In this document: piece after piece, positions 35,527-44,007 of the stretch | Position numbering within the stretch: position 1 is the stretch's first letter | Layout: each line of letters starts with the position of its first letter | From: Sulfurovum zhangzhouensis | GTDB taxonomy: Bacteria; Campylobacterota; Campylobacteria; Campylobacterales; Sulfurovaceae | Direction: 5' to 3' | Assembly: GCF_030347965.1 (NCBI RefSeq) | Contig: NZ_JAQIBD010000002.1 | Coordinates: forward strand, 453,461 to 517,460 | DNA: 64,000 nucleotides | Made by a program: the position numbers and the translations under genes | Notes under the pieces: model-generated | What the model was told of the DNA's origin: nothing | Databases searched by the model: none | Seen by the model: only the letters and a program-made list of their open reading frames with translations

Positions 35527-36207
35527 CTATATAAGCCTAAACTCTTCTTTATAGAGTAGTTCAAGATCACCTTTGGTTCGGTAAGAGATCTCTTTACCGA
35601 TCACTATGTTAATCTCTTGCTCTTTGATACCTTCTCTCATCGATTTTCTTAAAATCTCATCAGCATTTTGTTCGATATAGACCGGTAATATCGGTAATCT
35701 GTTCTTCATAGCAATGATACGAGAACCCTCTTTGAACGTTGATACAGGTTCATTGGTTTTATTACGTGTTCCTTCAGGAAAGATATAAATGGAATGCCCC
35801 TCCTGCACACCTTTTTTGACTTCGCTAAAAAATCCGCTCATTTGTGTTTTTTCACGATCAATAAGTATCGCACCTGCATTTCGAACGAACAGACCGAAAA
35901 AGAGTGAATTATAAAGCTCTTTCTTAGAAACCCAAAGTCCAAAAAGATTAGTCTCTTTGAGGGCCAGTTCAATAATTAAAGGATCAATTACACTTCTATG
36001 ATTAGAAACAAGCAGATATTGTCCGTCATTGGGTAGGTTTTCAGGATGTTTTACTTTTACTTTGATCCCCAATGCATCCAGCTGTGCCTGCGAATAAGCA
36101 ATTCTGAGTCTTTTTTTCTTTTTTGGATCCTTTGTAAGTTTTAACCTCAAACCATAGCTATTGGTCAAATACATTCCATAAAGTATGTGTAAAAGTGCTC
36201 TTATCAT
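35527..36207 (-). CDS. plsC: 1-acyl-sn-glycerol-3-phosphate acyltransferase PlsC
   Basis: Makes phosphatidic acid from lysophosphatidic acid. A 226-residue protein with an N-terminal membrane-associated helix, the catalytic NHxxxxD block (VSNHRSVIDPLI), GAILIDREK and the acceptor-binding FPEGTRNK. The order and spacing fit PlsC. A TATAAT box (36241-36246, minus) lies upstream. Confidence 0.93.
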   Translation of the reverse strand: MIRALLHILYGMYLTNSYGLRLKLTKDPKKKKRLRIAYSQAQLDALGIKVKVKHPENLPNDGQYLLVSNHRSVIDPLIIELALKETNLFGLWVSKKELYNSLFFGLFVRNAGAILIDREKTQMSGFFSEVKKGVQEGHSIYIFPEGTRNKTNEPVSTFKEGSRIIAMKNRLPILPVYIEQNADEILRKSMREGIKEQEINIVIGKEISYRTKGDLELLYKEEFRLI

Positions 36208-36320
36208 AAACTGCGCTACCTCTTTTATTTTGTAAATGCAATTATAGCAAAAGACCTTATAGCAGCTGATTTAAATATGACAATATGACATATTTTTATC
36301 TCAACTCTTGTTATTTATTC

Positions 36321-36326
36321 TATAAT
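36321..36326 (+). promoter_or_regulatory. -10 box (TATAAT) of radA
   Basis: A perfect TATAAT 26 bases before the radA ATG, with an AAGGATA ribosome site between. Confidence 0.55.
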
Positions 36327-36352
36327 TCATCTAGTTAACCCAAGGATAAGAT

Positions 36353-37699
36353 ATGGCAAAGAAAAAAACACTATTTGAGTGCCAAGCATGCGGATTTCAA
36401 TCTCCAAGATGGATGGGGAAATGTACCTCATGCGGTGAGTGGGAAAGTATGATCGAACTCTCTACTGAACAGATCAAGTTTTTAAAAGAGACCTCTTCTG
36501 TGGCATTCACTTCAAAAAACAGAGCACAACCAATCACCGATATCCAGGAAGATAATATCGCTAGATCTACTTCAGGCAGCAAAGAACTTGATCTTGTTTT
36601 GGGCGGGGGTATTGTTCCCGGCTCTTTGACACTTATTGGTGGAAGTCCGGGTATAGGGAAATCTACACTGTTACTAAAAATTGCAGGGAACCTGGCAAGC
36701 CAAGGGACAAAAGTACTTTATGTCTCGGGAGAAGAGTCTGCAGGACAGATCAAACTGCGTGCCAACAGACTGGGAGCAAACCATGATAATCTCTATCTAC
36801 TCGCCGAGATCAATTTAAACGCAGTACTTGCAGAGATAAATAATGAAAACTATGGATTTATTGTCATAGACTCGATTCAGACACTTTACTCAGATGAGAC
36901 CTCTTCAGCACCGGGCTCAGTGACACAGGTACGTACGATCACTTTTGAGCTGATGCGTATTGCTAAAAGCCTGCACATCCCTATCTTTATCATTGGGCAC
37001 ATTACCAAGGATGGATCGATTGCCGGACCAAGAGTACTTGAGCATATGGTTGATACGGTGTTATACTTTGAAGGTGATAGCAATTCCGAGCTGAGACTTT
37101 TACGCGGCTTTAAAAACCGTTTTGGTTCTACCAACGAGGTAGGTATCTTTGAAATGAACCGTGAAGGGCTGAATGATGCCAAAAGTATGGCAGGTAAGTT
37201 TTTCAATAAAGATAAACTTCAATCAGGTTCGGCTCTTACGGTAATCATGGAAGGAAGTCGGCCGATCATTGTTGAAATACAGGCTCTAGTATCCGAAGCT
37301 TATGGACATCCCAAAAGAAGCTCCACCGGATTTGACAATAACCGTTTGGGAATGCTTCTGGCCCTACTGGAAAAGAAACTTGATCTTCCGCTGGGTACCT
37401 ATGATGTCTTCATCAATGTTTCCGGGGGAATTAAAGTACAAGAGCCCTCTGCAGACCTTGCTATCATTGCTGCGATTCTAAGCAGCTATAGAGAGAGGGA
37501 GCTAAGTGCGGAAACACTCTTTTTAGGAGAAGTCAGCCTTACTGGAGAGATACGGGAGATCCCGGGCCTTTCTAATCGTCTCAAAGAGATAGAGACACAA
37601 GGGTTTACCAAAGCAGTGATCCCTAATAAACCGCTAGAACCTTCTAAAGTAAAGTGCTTTGTTGCAAGTGAGGTTTCTAAAGTTGTTGAGTGGATGTAA
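36353..37699 (+). CDS. radA: DNA repair protein RadA (Sms)
   Basis: RecA-related ATPase that drives branch migration in recombination. A 448-residue protein: N-terminal C4 zinc finger (FECQACGFQSPRWMGKCTSC), Walker A GGSPGIGKSTLLLK, Walker B FIVIDSIQTLYSDE, the RadA-specific KNRFG motif (GFKNRFGSTNEVGIFEM) and a C-terminal Lon-protease-like domain (SGGIKVQEPSADLAIIAAI, FLGEVSLTGEIREIPG). Complete and typical. Confidence 0.97.
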   Translation: MAKKKTLFECQACGFQSPRWMGKCTSCGEWESMIELSTEQIKFLKETSSVAFTSKNRAQPITDIQEDNIARSTSGSKELDLVLGGGIVPGSLTLIGGSPGIGKSTLLLKIAGNLASQGTKVLYVSGEESAGQIKLRANRLGANHDNLYLLAEINLNAVLAEINNENYGFIVIDSIQTLYSDETSSAPGSVTQVRTITFELMRIAKSLHIPIFIIGHITKDGSIAGPRVLEHMVDTVLYFEGDSNSELRLLRGFKNRFGSTNEVGIFEMNREGLNDAKSMAGKFFNKDKLQSGSALTVIMEGSRPIIVEIQALVSEAYGHPKRSSTGFDNNRLGMLLALLEKKLDLPLGTYDVFINVSGGIKVQEPSADLAIIAAILSSYRERELSAETLFLGEVSLTGEIREIPGLSNRLKEIETQGFTKAVIPNKPLEPSKVKCFVASEVSKVVEWM

Positions 37700-37742
37700 A
37701 ATATCTTATGTAAAAAGAAACCTAAGTATTACCAGATACTGA

Positions 37743-37748
37743 TATAAT
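37743..37748 (+). promoter_or_regulatory. -10 box (TATAAT) abutting acpS, leaderless mRNA likely
   Basis: A perfect TATAAT ends 6 bases before the acpS ATG at 37755; the expected transcription start coincides with the A of the start codon. There is no ribosome site in the gap after radA. Confidence 0.5.
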
Positions 37749-37754
37749 ATCTTT

Positions 37755-38105
37755 ATGAAGATAGGCACAGACATTATACAAATAGAGCGCGTAAGAAAGA
37801 TGGTTGAGAAGTATGGTATCAAATTTCAAGAGCGCTTTTTAACTGACTCAGAGATCGATGAATCCAGAAAAGTTGAGTCTATTGCAGGACTCTGGGCAGC
37901 CAAAGAGGCAATTGCCAAAGCGTTAGGGTGTGGAATAGGTGCAGAGCTTGCATTTCATGATATTATCATTTATAAAGATCAAAAAGGTGCACCTCATTTT
38001 AAACTCTCACCACAAGCCCAGGCAAGACACCAGATAAAAAATTCATCACTCTCAATCAGTCATGATGGCGGCTTTGCTATCTCAATTGTAGTTATAGAGG
38101 TATAA
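37755..38105 (+). CDS. acpS: Holo-[acyl-carrier-protein] synthase AcpS
   Basis: Transfers 4'-phosphopantetheine from CoA to acyl carrier protein. A 116-residue protein of family length with the Mg-binding GTDIIQIERVRKM, the RFLTDSEI segment, ESIAGLWAAKEAIAKALG (the WxxKEA motif) and the C-terminal SLSISHDGGFAISIVVI. Complete. Confidence 0.95.
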   Translation: MKIGTDIIQIERVRKMVEKYGIKFQERFLTDSEIDESRKVESIAGLWAAKEAIAKALGCGIGAELAFHDIIIYKDQKGAPHFKLSPQAQARHQIKNSSLSISHDGGFAISIVVIEV

Positions 38106-38130
38106 TCGAACAAATACATAGGAGAATAAG

Positions 38131-38526
38131 ATGAAAGCAATAATTGTCATACTCTTGACACTTCTTATCACAGGATGCAGCTCTAACCAATCTGAAACAG
38201 TATCTCCCGAAGAGACAAAAACTCCTCAGACCCAAACAATCCCCAAATACACTGCTGCTGCCCCACCCAAAAAAACTTTCACACCCAAATTAGTACAAGC
38301 AGAAAACTACACCTCTGAGTATATGTATCCTGCAAACAAAGTACAACCTGCTATGATCAATGAAGAAAAACAGGTTGAACAAAGTACTGAAATGGGAGAC
38401 ATGACTAAAGAAGAGTGTATCGGTATGATCGGTCAGGAAAAGTTTGAGCACTATACTGAGATGTTCTCAGGCGAAGAAGCGGCTATAAAGCGATGTACAA
38501 TACTTAAAGCAATGCGAAATCACTAA
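38131..38526 (+). CDS. Small lipoprotein, unknown function
   Basis: A 131-residue lipoprotein with a short signal peptide and lipobox ITGC (Cys16). A Pro/Thr/Gln-rich, probably extended linker follows (~20-75). The C-terminal ~45 residues are charged and contain two Cys (EECIGMIGQEKFEHY; AIKRCTIL). No family recognised. It lies 25 bases after acpS with an AGGAG-type ribosome site. Confidence 0.75.
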   Translation: MKAIIVILLTLLITGCSSNQSETVSPEETKTPQTQTIPKYTAAAPPKKTFTPKLVQAENYTSEYMYPANKVQPAMINEEKQVEQSTEMGDMTKEECIGMIGQEKFEHYTEMFSGEEAAIKRCTILKAMRNH

Positions 38527-38548
38527 GTGATCTCGCATCGTTTAAATC

Positions 38549-39535
38549 CTACTTTTTAAAATGTACCATCTTAAAACGGTCACCCATCATGGTTGGGGCA
38601 ATCAATGTTTTGATCTTATCAGCTTCTCTGGTATAAACTGCCTTGTCTGCCTGCTTGGAGAACATCTCTAAAATATCTATGAGTCCAAACCGGATCAAAG
38701 CCCTGGCCTGGGTCTCATATGACACTTCTGTAAAGCCTGCAGCCTCAAAAGCTTCTATTACATGTCCGAAGTTCACATCATAGGTAATATCATCTTTTTG
38801 GTAAGACTCGGTAAGCTCTAATTCTTCATCAAAAAGCGGGAAGGTTTCATGCTTTCTGTAAACTCTGATAGAAAAATCATTACGTACATACTTCTCCCCA
38901 TAATCAAAACTGACAAAATCACACTTTTGTATACCTTCTGCCATCGCTTCGGCAAATGCTTCATATCCTACAGCGATCTCACCTTGTTTTTGATGATGTT
39001 TTTGGGCCCATTGCAGTACCTCTTTAGGTGCTTCTTCCCAACTGATTGTATGATGATCAACTACAGCTAGATTTTCATCTTTTAAAAGTTCACAAGGAAA
39101 CGCATCAAAGATCTCATTTGCCACAACAAAGGCATACTCGACGTTCACCTCATTGATATCATTAAAGTGGGTGACCTTGATATCATTGCCAAAACGCTCT
39201 TGAATATACTCTAACTGTGCCTTTTGTACTTCAGGCTGCCGCTCTACGATACCAAATTTCAGTGTTTCTACCAAAGTTGGATCACAGGTATAGAGCCATT
39301 GGATCATATCGCAAAGTAGATACCCCTGATGCGCACCAACCTCGATTAGCCATCCGTTACGGTCTGCCTGATCTTCACTCAAAAGTGTGTAAAAGTGATT
39401 GGCTATACTGGCACCAAAGAATCTGCTGGTACTCACAGCCGTATAAAAGTCTCCGCTTTTCCCTATTGCTTTGAATTTTTTATAATAGCCCTCATCCCCA
39501 TAGAGCCACTCATTCATATAGGTACTGAAGTACAT
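38549..39535 (-). CDS. MidA/NDUFAF7-family SAM-dependent methyltransferase
   Basis: A 328-residue protein of the DUF185 family. The human relative NDUFAF7 methylates an arginine of complex I. Visible blocks are YMNEWLYGDEGYYKKF, GKSGDFYTAVSTSRFFGASIA, the SAM site WLIEVGAHQGYLLCDM, VVANEIFDAFPCELL (NEhhDAxP) and FVSFDYGEKYVRND. The bacterial substrate is unknown. The gene overlaps the TolC-like gene by one base (TAATG), so it is translationally coupled in the argD-TolC-MidA operon. Confidence 0.87.
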   Translation of the reverse strand: MYFSTYMNEWLYGDEGYYKKFKAIGKSGDFYTAVSTSRFFGASIANHFYTLLSEDQADRNGWLIEVGAHQGYLLCDMIQWLYTCDPTLVETLKFGIVERQPEVQKAQLEYIQERFGNDIKVTHFNDINEVNVEYAFVVANEIFDAFPCELLKDENLAVVDHHTISWEEAPKEVLQWAQKHHQKQGEIAVGYEAFAEAMAEGIQKCDFVSFDYGEKYVRNDFSIRVYRKHETFPLFDEELELTESYQKDDITYDVNFGHVIEAFEAAGFTEVSYETQARALIRFGLIDILEMFSKQADKAVYTREADKIKTLIAPTMMGDRFKMVHFKK

Positions 39536-40728
39536 TATTTAGCCATCCGAGCATAGAGTTTCAGCAACTCAATCTGTTTATCAATGGTATAGATCTGTTG
39601 GTCAAGTTTACGAATTTGAAGTGTATTTTGCATCACATCAGCATCTAGAGTCGTCTTCTCGCCGGCCTTTGCCAAGTTACTGGTTATCTTATAAAGGTTC
39701 TGATAGAGTTTCTCATCTTTGCGTGCCAATGCGATCTTTCTATCCAAGATATCAAGATTGTTGACGATCCAATCATACTCCTGATTGACTGTATCTTCAC
39801 GATCCAGCGCCTCAACCTCAGCTTGAAGTTTTGCTACTTTACTCGCTTCAATATCATCAAATGCATTGATATCCAATGGCATACTCACAGAAAAGCCGTA
39901 GTTATAATACTGCTCTTCAAAACTGCTAAAGACAGGGTTAGCATATGTTGCATCGATATAGGTCCCCTGCAAAGAAACGGTTGGAAGGTATTTTGCCCAT
40001 GTCACTTTTTGGTTATGACTCTTCTCAAGTGCTCTTTGTCTATCTCTATAGAGTTCCAGGTTTGTATTTTTATAGGTTTCTTTGTTAACAAGCTTTAAAG
40101 TAGGTAACTTTAGGCTCTGAGGGTCTTTGTCACTTAGAAGAGCAAACTGCTGTTGATAAGAGAGCAGTCCAAGTTCCAACTCCAACAACGTGGTCTCATC
40201 CTGACTTCTTTGAATTATCGCCTGATCCAAAAAGCTGCTGTCAAGCAACCCTGCATTATAGCTGTCACGCTTTTGACGAATATCGATCTGATCATTTTTG
40301 ATCTGATATTTCATCTTTTTTTGTTGAAGCTTATTTTTGTGGATATTAAAAAGTGTCGTCACAGCATCTGCGATCATCGTCCTTCTTTGAAGCTCTATCT
40401 CTGCGGTGTTTGCTTCACGCAATGCCTGAGAGTATTTGATCGCGTAGTAGATACCGCCTGAGCGGAAAATAGGCTGATCAATACTTACTGTAAAATTCGA
40501 ACTGTCTCTAGTATCACCAAACTGTGTTGAGTAGCTTTTACTGTAACGCACATTGATTGGATTGATCCAGCTTTTGGAAAGTTGATCACTCTCTAATTCA
40601 TTGGTCTTCATCTGATAATCAAAGATCATCGATTTCTTGGTAGAGAGGATATCTCCCAACTCATCTGCATAAGAGAGCATCGATACTCCCACAGCCAGTA
40701 ACAGTGTTCTCATTATGCTTGTTTTCAT
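39535..40728 (-). CDS. TolC-family outer-membrane efflux protein
   Basis: A 397-residue exported protein: signal peptide (1-21), then long alternating helical segments with Gln/Lys-rich heptads and short beta-strand segments (DSSNFTVSIDQPIFRSGGIYYAIKY; YNYGFSVSMPLDINAFDD), as in TolC/OEP trimers. It forms the outer-membrane exit duct of a tripartite exporter. No inner-membrane partner is adjacent: the RND pump lies 36 kb away and a short adaptor-like gene 5 kb away. It is coupled by TAATG overlaps to argD and the MidA-like gene. Confidence 0.85.
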   Translation of the reverse strand: MKTSIMRTLLLAVGVSMLSYADELGDILSTKKSMIFDYQMKTNELESDQLSKSWINPINVRYSKSYSTQFGDTRDSSNFTVSIDQPIFRSGGIYYAIKYSQALREANTAEIELQRRTMIADAVTTLFNIHKNKLQQKKMKYQIKNDQIDIRQKRDSYNAGLLDSSFLDQAIIQRSQDETTLLELELGLLSYQQQFALLSDKDPQSLKLPTLKLVNKETYKNTNLELYRDRQRALEKSHNQKVTWAKYLPTVSLQGTYIDATYANPVFSSFEEQYYNYGFSVSMPLDINAFDDIEASKVAKLQAEVEALDREDTVNQEYDWIVNNLDILDRKIALARKDEKLYQNLYKITSNLAKAGEKTTLDADVMQNTLQIRKLDQQIYTIDKQIELLKLYARMAK

Positions 40729-41918
40729 TACGCTTCTACCTTCCCAAGTGCAGATTCCAAACGTTTGAATCCTTCATCCATCTCTTCTTTTGTAATCGTA
40801 ATACTAGGAAGGAAACGAACTGTATTACGCCCTGCTTTCAAGATCACCAATCCCTCTTTCATTGCACCTTTAATGACTGCTACCTGAATATCAGCAGATT
40901 TCGCACGTAGTCCTCTCATCAGACCGATACCTACCTCTTTTTCAAAAAGGTTAGGATGACGCTTGGCAATATCTTGAAGCTTCTCTTCAAAGTAAAGCAA
41001 AGCCTCACCTACAGCACCACTCTCGTAATACTCTGAAAGGATCTCTAGTACAGCAAGTCCTGCAGCCGTACTTAGATAGTTTCCTCCAAAAGTACTTCCG
41101 TGATCACCTGCGACCAAAACATCTTTGTGCTTAGTCATCACTGCACCAATCGGTACGCCTCCGCCAAGCCCTTTTGCAAGCGTGATGATATCAGGTTCAA
41201 TCCCGTAAAGGTTGGATGCAAGAAACTCACCGGTACGGTAAACCCCTGTCTGTACTTCATCTACAATAAGTAAGATTCCTTTCTCTTTGAGGTGTGCAGC
41301 AAGTTTTTGGATCTCCTCTTTTTCAAATGGCTGAACACCGCCTTCTCCCTGGACCAGTTCGATAAGTACAGCTACAGTCTCGTCATCGATCGCTTTATAG
41401 ACATCATCGATACTCTTCTCATAACTGAAACCTTCCGGATACGGTGAGAAGTTTGGTGTATGAAAACTCTCCTGACCTGTTGCCTTCACTGTAGTGATCG
41501 TACGGCCGTGAAATGAGTGTTCAAGCGTGATCACTTTGTAACGTTTATTTTCAAACTTTGTTCCACCATATTTACGAGCGAGTTTGATCGCTCCTTCGTT
41601 CGCTTCTGCCCCCGAATTGGCAAAGAATACTCCCATATCGTATCCACTAAGCTCTACCATCTTCTGTGCCAGTTTTGCCTGAGGTTCTATCACTTGAAGG
41701 TTTGAGATATGGATGATATTCTTTGCCTGATTACAGATAGCTTCAACTAATTTCGGATGGTTATGACCTACAGAGTTTACTGCGATACCTGAAGCAAAGT
41801 CTATATAATCTTTTCCATTCTCATCATAGAGTGTTGCACCCTGTCCTTTGACAAAGTTTGTATAGTCACGTGAATAAGTTTGAAGCACATACTTTTTGTC
41901 TAATTCTTCTAATGTCAT
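40728..41918 (-). CDS. argD: Acetylornithine aminotransferase ArgD
   Basis: PLP enzyme of arginine synthesis, probably also serving as succinyldiaminopimelate aminotransferase. A 396-residue class III aminotransferase: YIDFASGIAVNSVGHNHP, ANSGAEANEGAIKLARKYGG, HSFHGRTITTVKATGQ, LLIVDEVQTGVYRTGEF and the Schiff-base Lys in TLAKGLGGGVPIGAV. It is the first gene of the argD-TolC-MidA operon. A TATAAT box lies about 36 bases upstream of the ATG. Confidence 0.95.
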   Translation of the reverse strand: MTLEELDKKYVLQTYSRDYTNFVKGQGATLYDENGKDYIDFASGIAVNSVGHNHPKLVEAICNQAKNIIHISNLQVIEPQAKLAQKMVELSGYDMGVFFANSGAEANEGAIKLARKYGGTKFENKRYKVITLEHSFHGRTITTVKATGQESFHTPNFSPYPEGFSYEKSIDDVYKAIDDETVAVLIELVQGEGGVQPFEKEEIQKLAAHLKEKGILLIVDEVQTGVYRTGEFLASNLYGIEPDIITLAKGLGGGVPIGAVMTKHKDVLVAGDHGSTFGGNYLSTAAGLAVLEILSEYYESGAVGEALLYFEEKLQDIAKRHPNLFEKEVGIGLMRGLRAKSADIQVAVIKGAMKEGLVILKAGRNTVRFLPSITITKEEMDEGFKRLESALGKVEA

Positions 41919-41953
41919 TTCCAGTTTTTCCGTTTGATATTTTAATTTCTCAT

Positions 41954-41959
41954 ATTATA
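41954..41959 (-). promoter_or_regulatory. -10 box (TATAAT) of the argD operon
   Basis: A perfect TATAAT on the minus strand, 36 bases before the argD ATG. Confidence 0.5.
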
Positions 41960-42020
41960 GCAAAGTTTGCTTCTCTCTTTATGCTTCAGGGCAACGCTTT
42001 AATATCTCAAAAAGATTAAT

Positions 42021-42050
42021 CATTTATTGACATTTATCGATATTTATCAA
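42021..42050. repeat. Three tandem 10-bp repeats in the argD/mscS divergent gap
   Basis: CATTTATTGA, CATTTATCGA and TATTTATCAA lie head to tail, in phase with the DNA helix. They sit upstream of both promoters and touch the likely -35 area of the channel gene. A regulator site is possible; no known operator is matched. Confidence 0.4.
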
Positions 42051-42110
42051 TAAAAATCTCCCCGAATGTATGATATGATGCTAGAGAAATTTATAGCAAA
42101 AGGCTGATAC

Positions 42111-43955
42111 GTGAAACTTCTGTGGTCTTTTTTGATCTTGACTATTACGCTCTGGTGTATTCCTGTCGATACAAAGCTTTATGAGGGTGAAAATACTCTA
42201 ATATACTATGATCAGCTCTCACAGAAACTCTTCAATATTACACCGATGGATGATGAAGAGACCGAACGACTCCAAAATGAAAAAGTGCTGCTTGGAAAGC
42301 TCAAGTTATTGATCATAAATGAGCCGCAGGTTCAGACTTTTGATGCTTCACTGCTTGAAAAAGAAACCGTAAGTGAAACTGAATTTCTGAAACTATTTGA
42401 AATGCTTTCATCAGCAGTGGAACAGAAGAAGAAGCTAGAAGAGATACAGGTATTTACCCAGGAGAGGCTCGGATATCTTAAAAAATCCATTGAGTCTGTC
42501 ACAGACCCCCAGTATAAAAACCTCCAGCTTTACCAGCTTCAGTTTGCATACTATAAGCTCAAACACCGCCATGACGAACTGACTGTAAAAAGCCTGACTC
42601 CATTTATAGAAGAGGGAGAGAATACCCTCTCGTTACTGATAACAAAAGTCAAGTTTGACATCAAAAAGATACAGAGTAATGTTGACAAAGTTGCAAAGGA
42701 GCTTGAAAACATCAACAAAAAGCTGATCGCTGCAAACCTTACCAAGGAACGTGAACTTCTATCCCAGGAACACATCTCTAAAAAACTTTCAGAAAAGATT
42801 GAAAAACTGACCAAAGAGAAGGATCACGTCCTACTGAAGCTTGCGGACAAAGAATTTCTTACCGGGTTCTACTATTTTCAAACAAAAGTATTCAAATCAG
42901 TCCTACAATCACAAAAAAAGATACACAGTATTCTCTCACAGCTCTCGTATCAAGATACACTACTGGATGCAAAGCTGGAAGAGTTTGAGAGACTGAGCAA
43001 AGAGAGCAAAGAGGCGATTAACTATAACGTCCTGTCACTCAGGGAGAATCTACTCTCAAGCTATGAGAAATTCTACGAATCTTTCCAAAAACCTTTTGTT
43101 GTGCTAGATGAAACACCGATCAGTTTTCTGAGTATTCTCAAACTGCTTGGGATTCTACTGATAGGATTTATCATTGCCAGAATCTACTTCCGTCTCTTTA
43201 TCATGCTCCATAAAAAGCGTAAAGAGACCAAAGCTGTCTCCATCAAGATCATTGCAAATCTCGGAGTAACATTGATCCTTTTTGCCGCTTTTGTTATTGC
43301 ATTGGGAAGCATAGGTCTAAGTATCACACATCTCGCTGTCATTGCAGGTGCACTCTCTATCGGTTTGGGCTTTGCACTCAGAAGCATCGTCTCCAGCATG
43401 ATTTCAGGAATGGTATTATTGAGTGAAAAATACATCAAAACAGGAGATTATATCACTATCAAAGGAGACCTTACAGGTAAAGTGATGGATATAGGCTACA
43501 GAGCGACTCACCTTCGTACAATCGACAATATTGATATCGTTATTCCAAACAGCGAGCTCATTGACAGCCAAGTGATTAACCTGACGATGGAGGACAGGAT
43601 ACGAAGAATCTACGTCCCTTTCAAAGTACCTTATGGAAGCGATATCAAAAAGATTAGTTCACTCATCACCACAGCCGTCATGGAGAGTAAGATCAAACTG
43701 ATCCGCGATATCCCTCGCAAAAAACCCAATGTATGGATGCAAACAGTCGGCGAAAGCTTTATTGAACTGGAACTACTGGTATGGATCGAAGGGATCAGAC
43801 CCTCAACCCGTTCCAACCTGCTCATCCTAATCTATGAGACGTTACAGGCTAACGGTATTAATATGCCACTGCCACAGCTGGATGTACATTTGGGAGTACG
43901 AAAACCCTCCCAAAGACCGAAAATAGGGAATATGGCATACCATGTCAAATCGTAG
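42111..43955 (+). CDS. MscS-family mechanosensitive channel with long periplasmic coiled coil (GTG start)
   Basis: A 614-residue inner-membrane channel that opens under membrane tension. It has a signal peptide (1-18), a large helical/coiled-coil N-terminal domain (~25-320), one helix (SILKLLGILLIGFIIARIYF), then the MscS core: further helices, the pore helix HLAVIAGALSIGLGFALRSI and the beta domain (KTGDYITIKGDLTGKVMDIGY; RTIDNIDIVIPNSEL). The layout resembles KefA/MscK-like large channels. GTG at 42111 has an AAAGG site upstream. Confidence 0.92.
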   Translation: MKLLWSFLILTITLWCIPVDTKLYEGENTLIYYDQLSQKLFNITPMDDEETERLQNEKVLLGKLKLLIINEPQVQTFDASLLEKETVSETEFLKLFEMLSSAVEQKKKLEEIQVFTQERLGYLKKSIESVTDPQYKNLQLYQLQFAYYKLKHRHDELTVKSLTPFIEEGENTLSLLITKVKFDIKKIQSNVDKVAKELENINKKLIAANLTKERELLSQEHISKKLSEKIEKLTKEKDHVLLKLADKEFLTGFYYFQTKVFKSVLQSQKKIHSILSQLSYQDTLLDAKLEEFERLSKESKEAINYNVLSLRENLLSSYEKFYESFQKPFVVLDETPISFLSILKLLGILLIGFIIARIYFRLFIMLHKKRKETKAVSIKIIANLGVTLILFAAFVIALGSIGLSITHLAVIAGALSIGLGFALRSIVSSMISGMVLLSEKYIKTGDYITIKGDLTGKVMDIGYRATHLRTIDNIDIVIPNSELIDSQVINLTMEDRIRRIYVPFKVPYGSDIKKISSLITTAVMESKIKLIRDIPRKKPNVWMQTVGESFIELELLVWIEGIRPSTRSNLLILIYETLQANGINMPLPQLDVHLGVRKPSQRPKIGNMAYHVKS

Positions 43956-44007
43956 GATGGAATAAAACTATAATCTAATCAGTCTTTAATGAACTGTATT
44001 TCTATGA

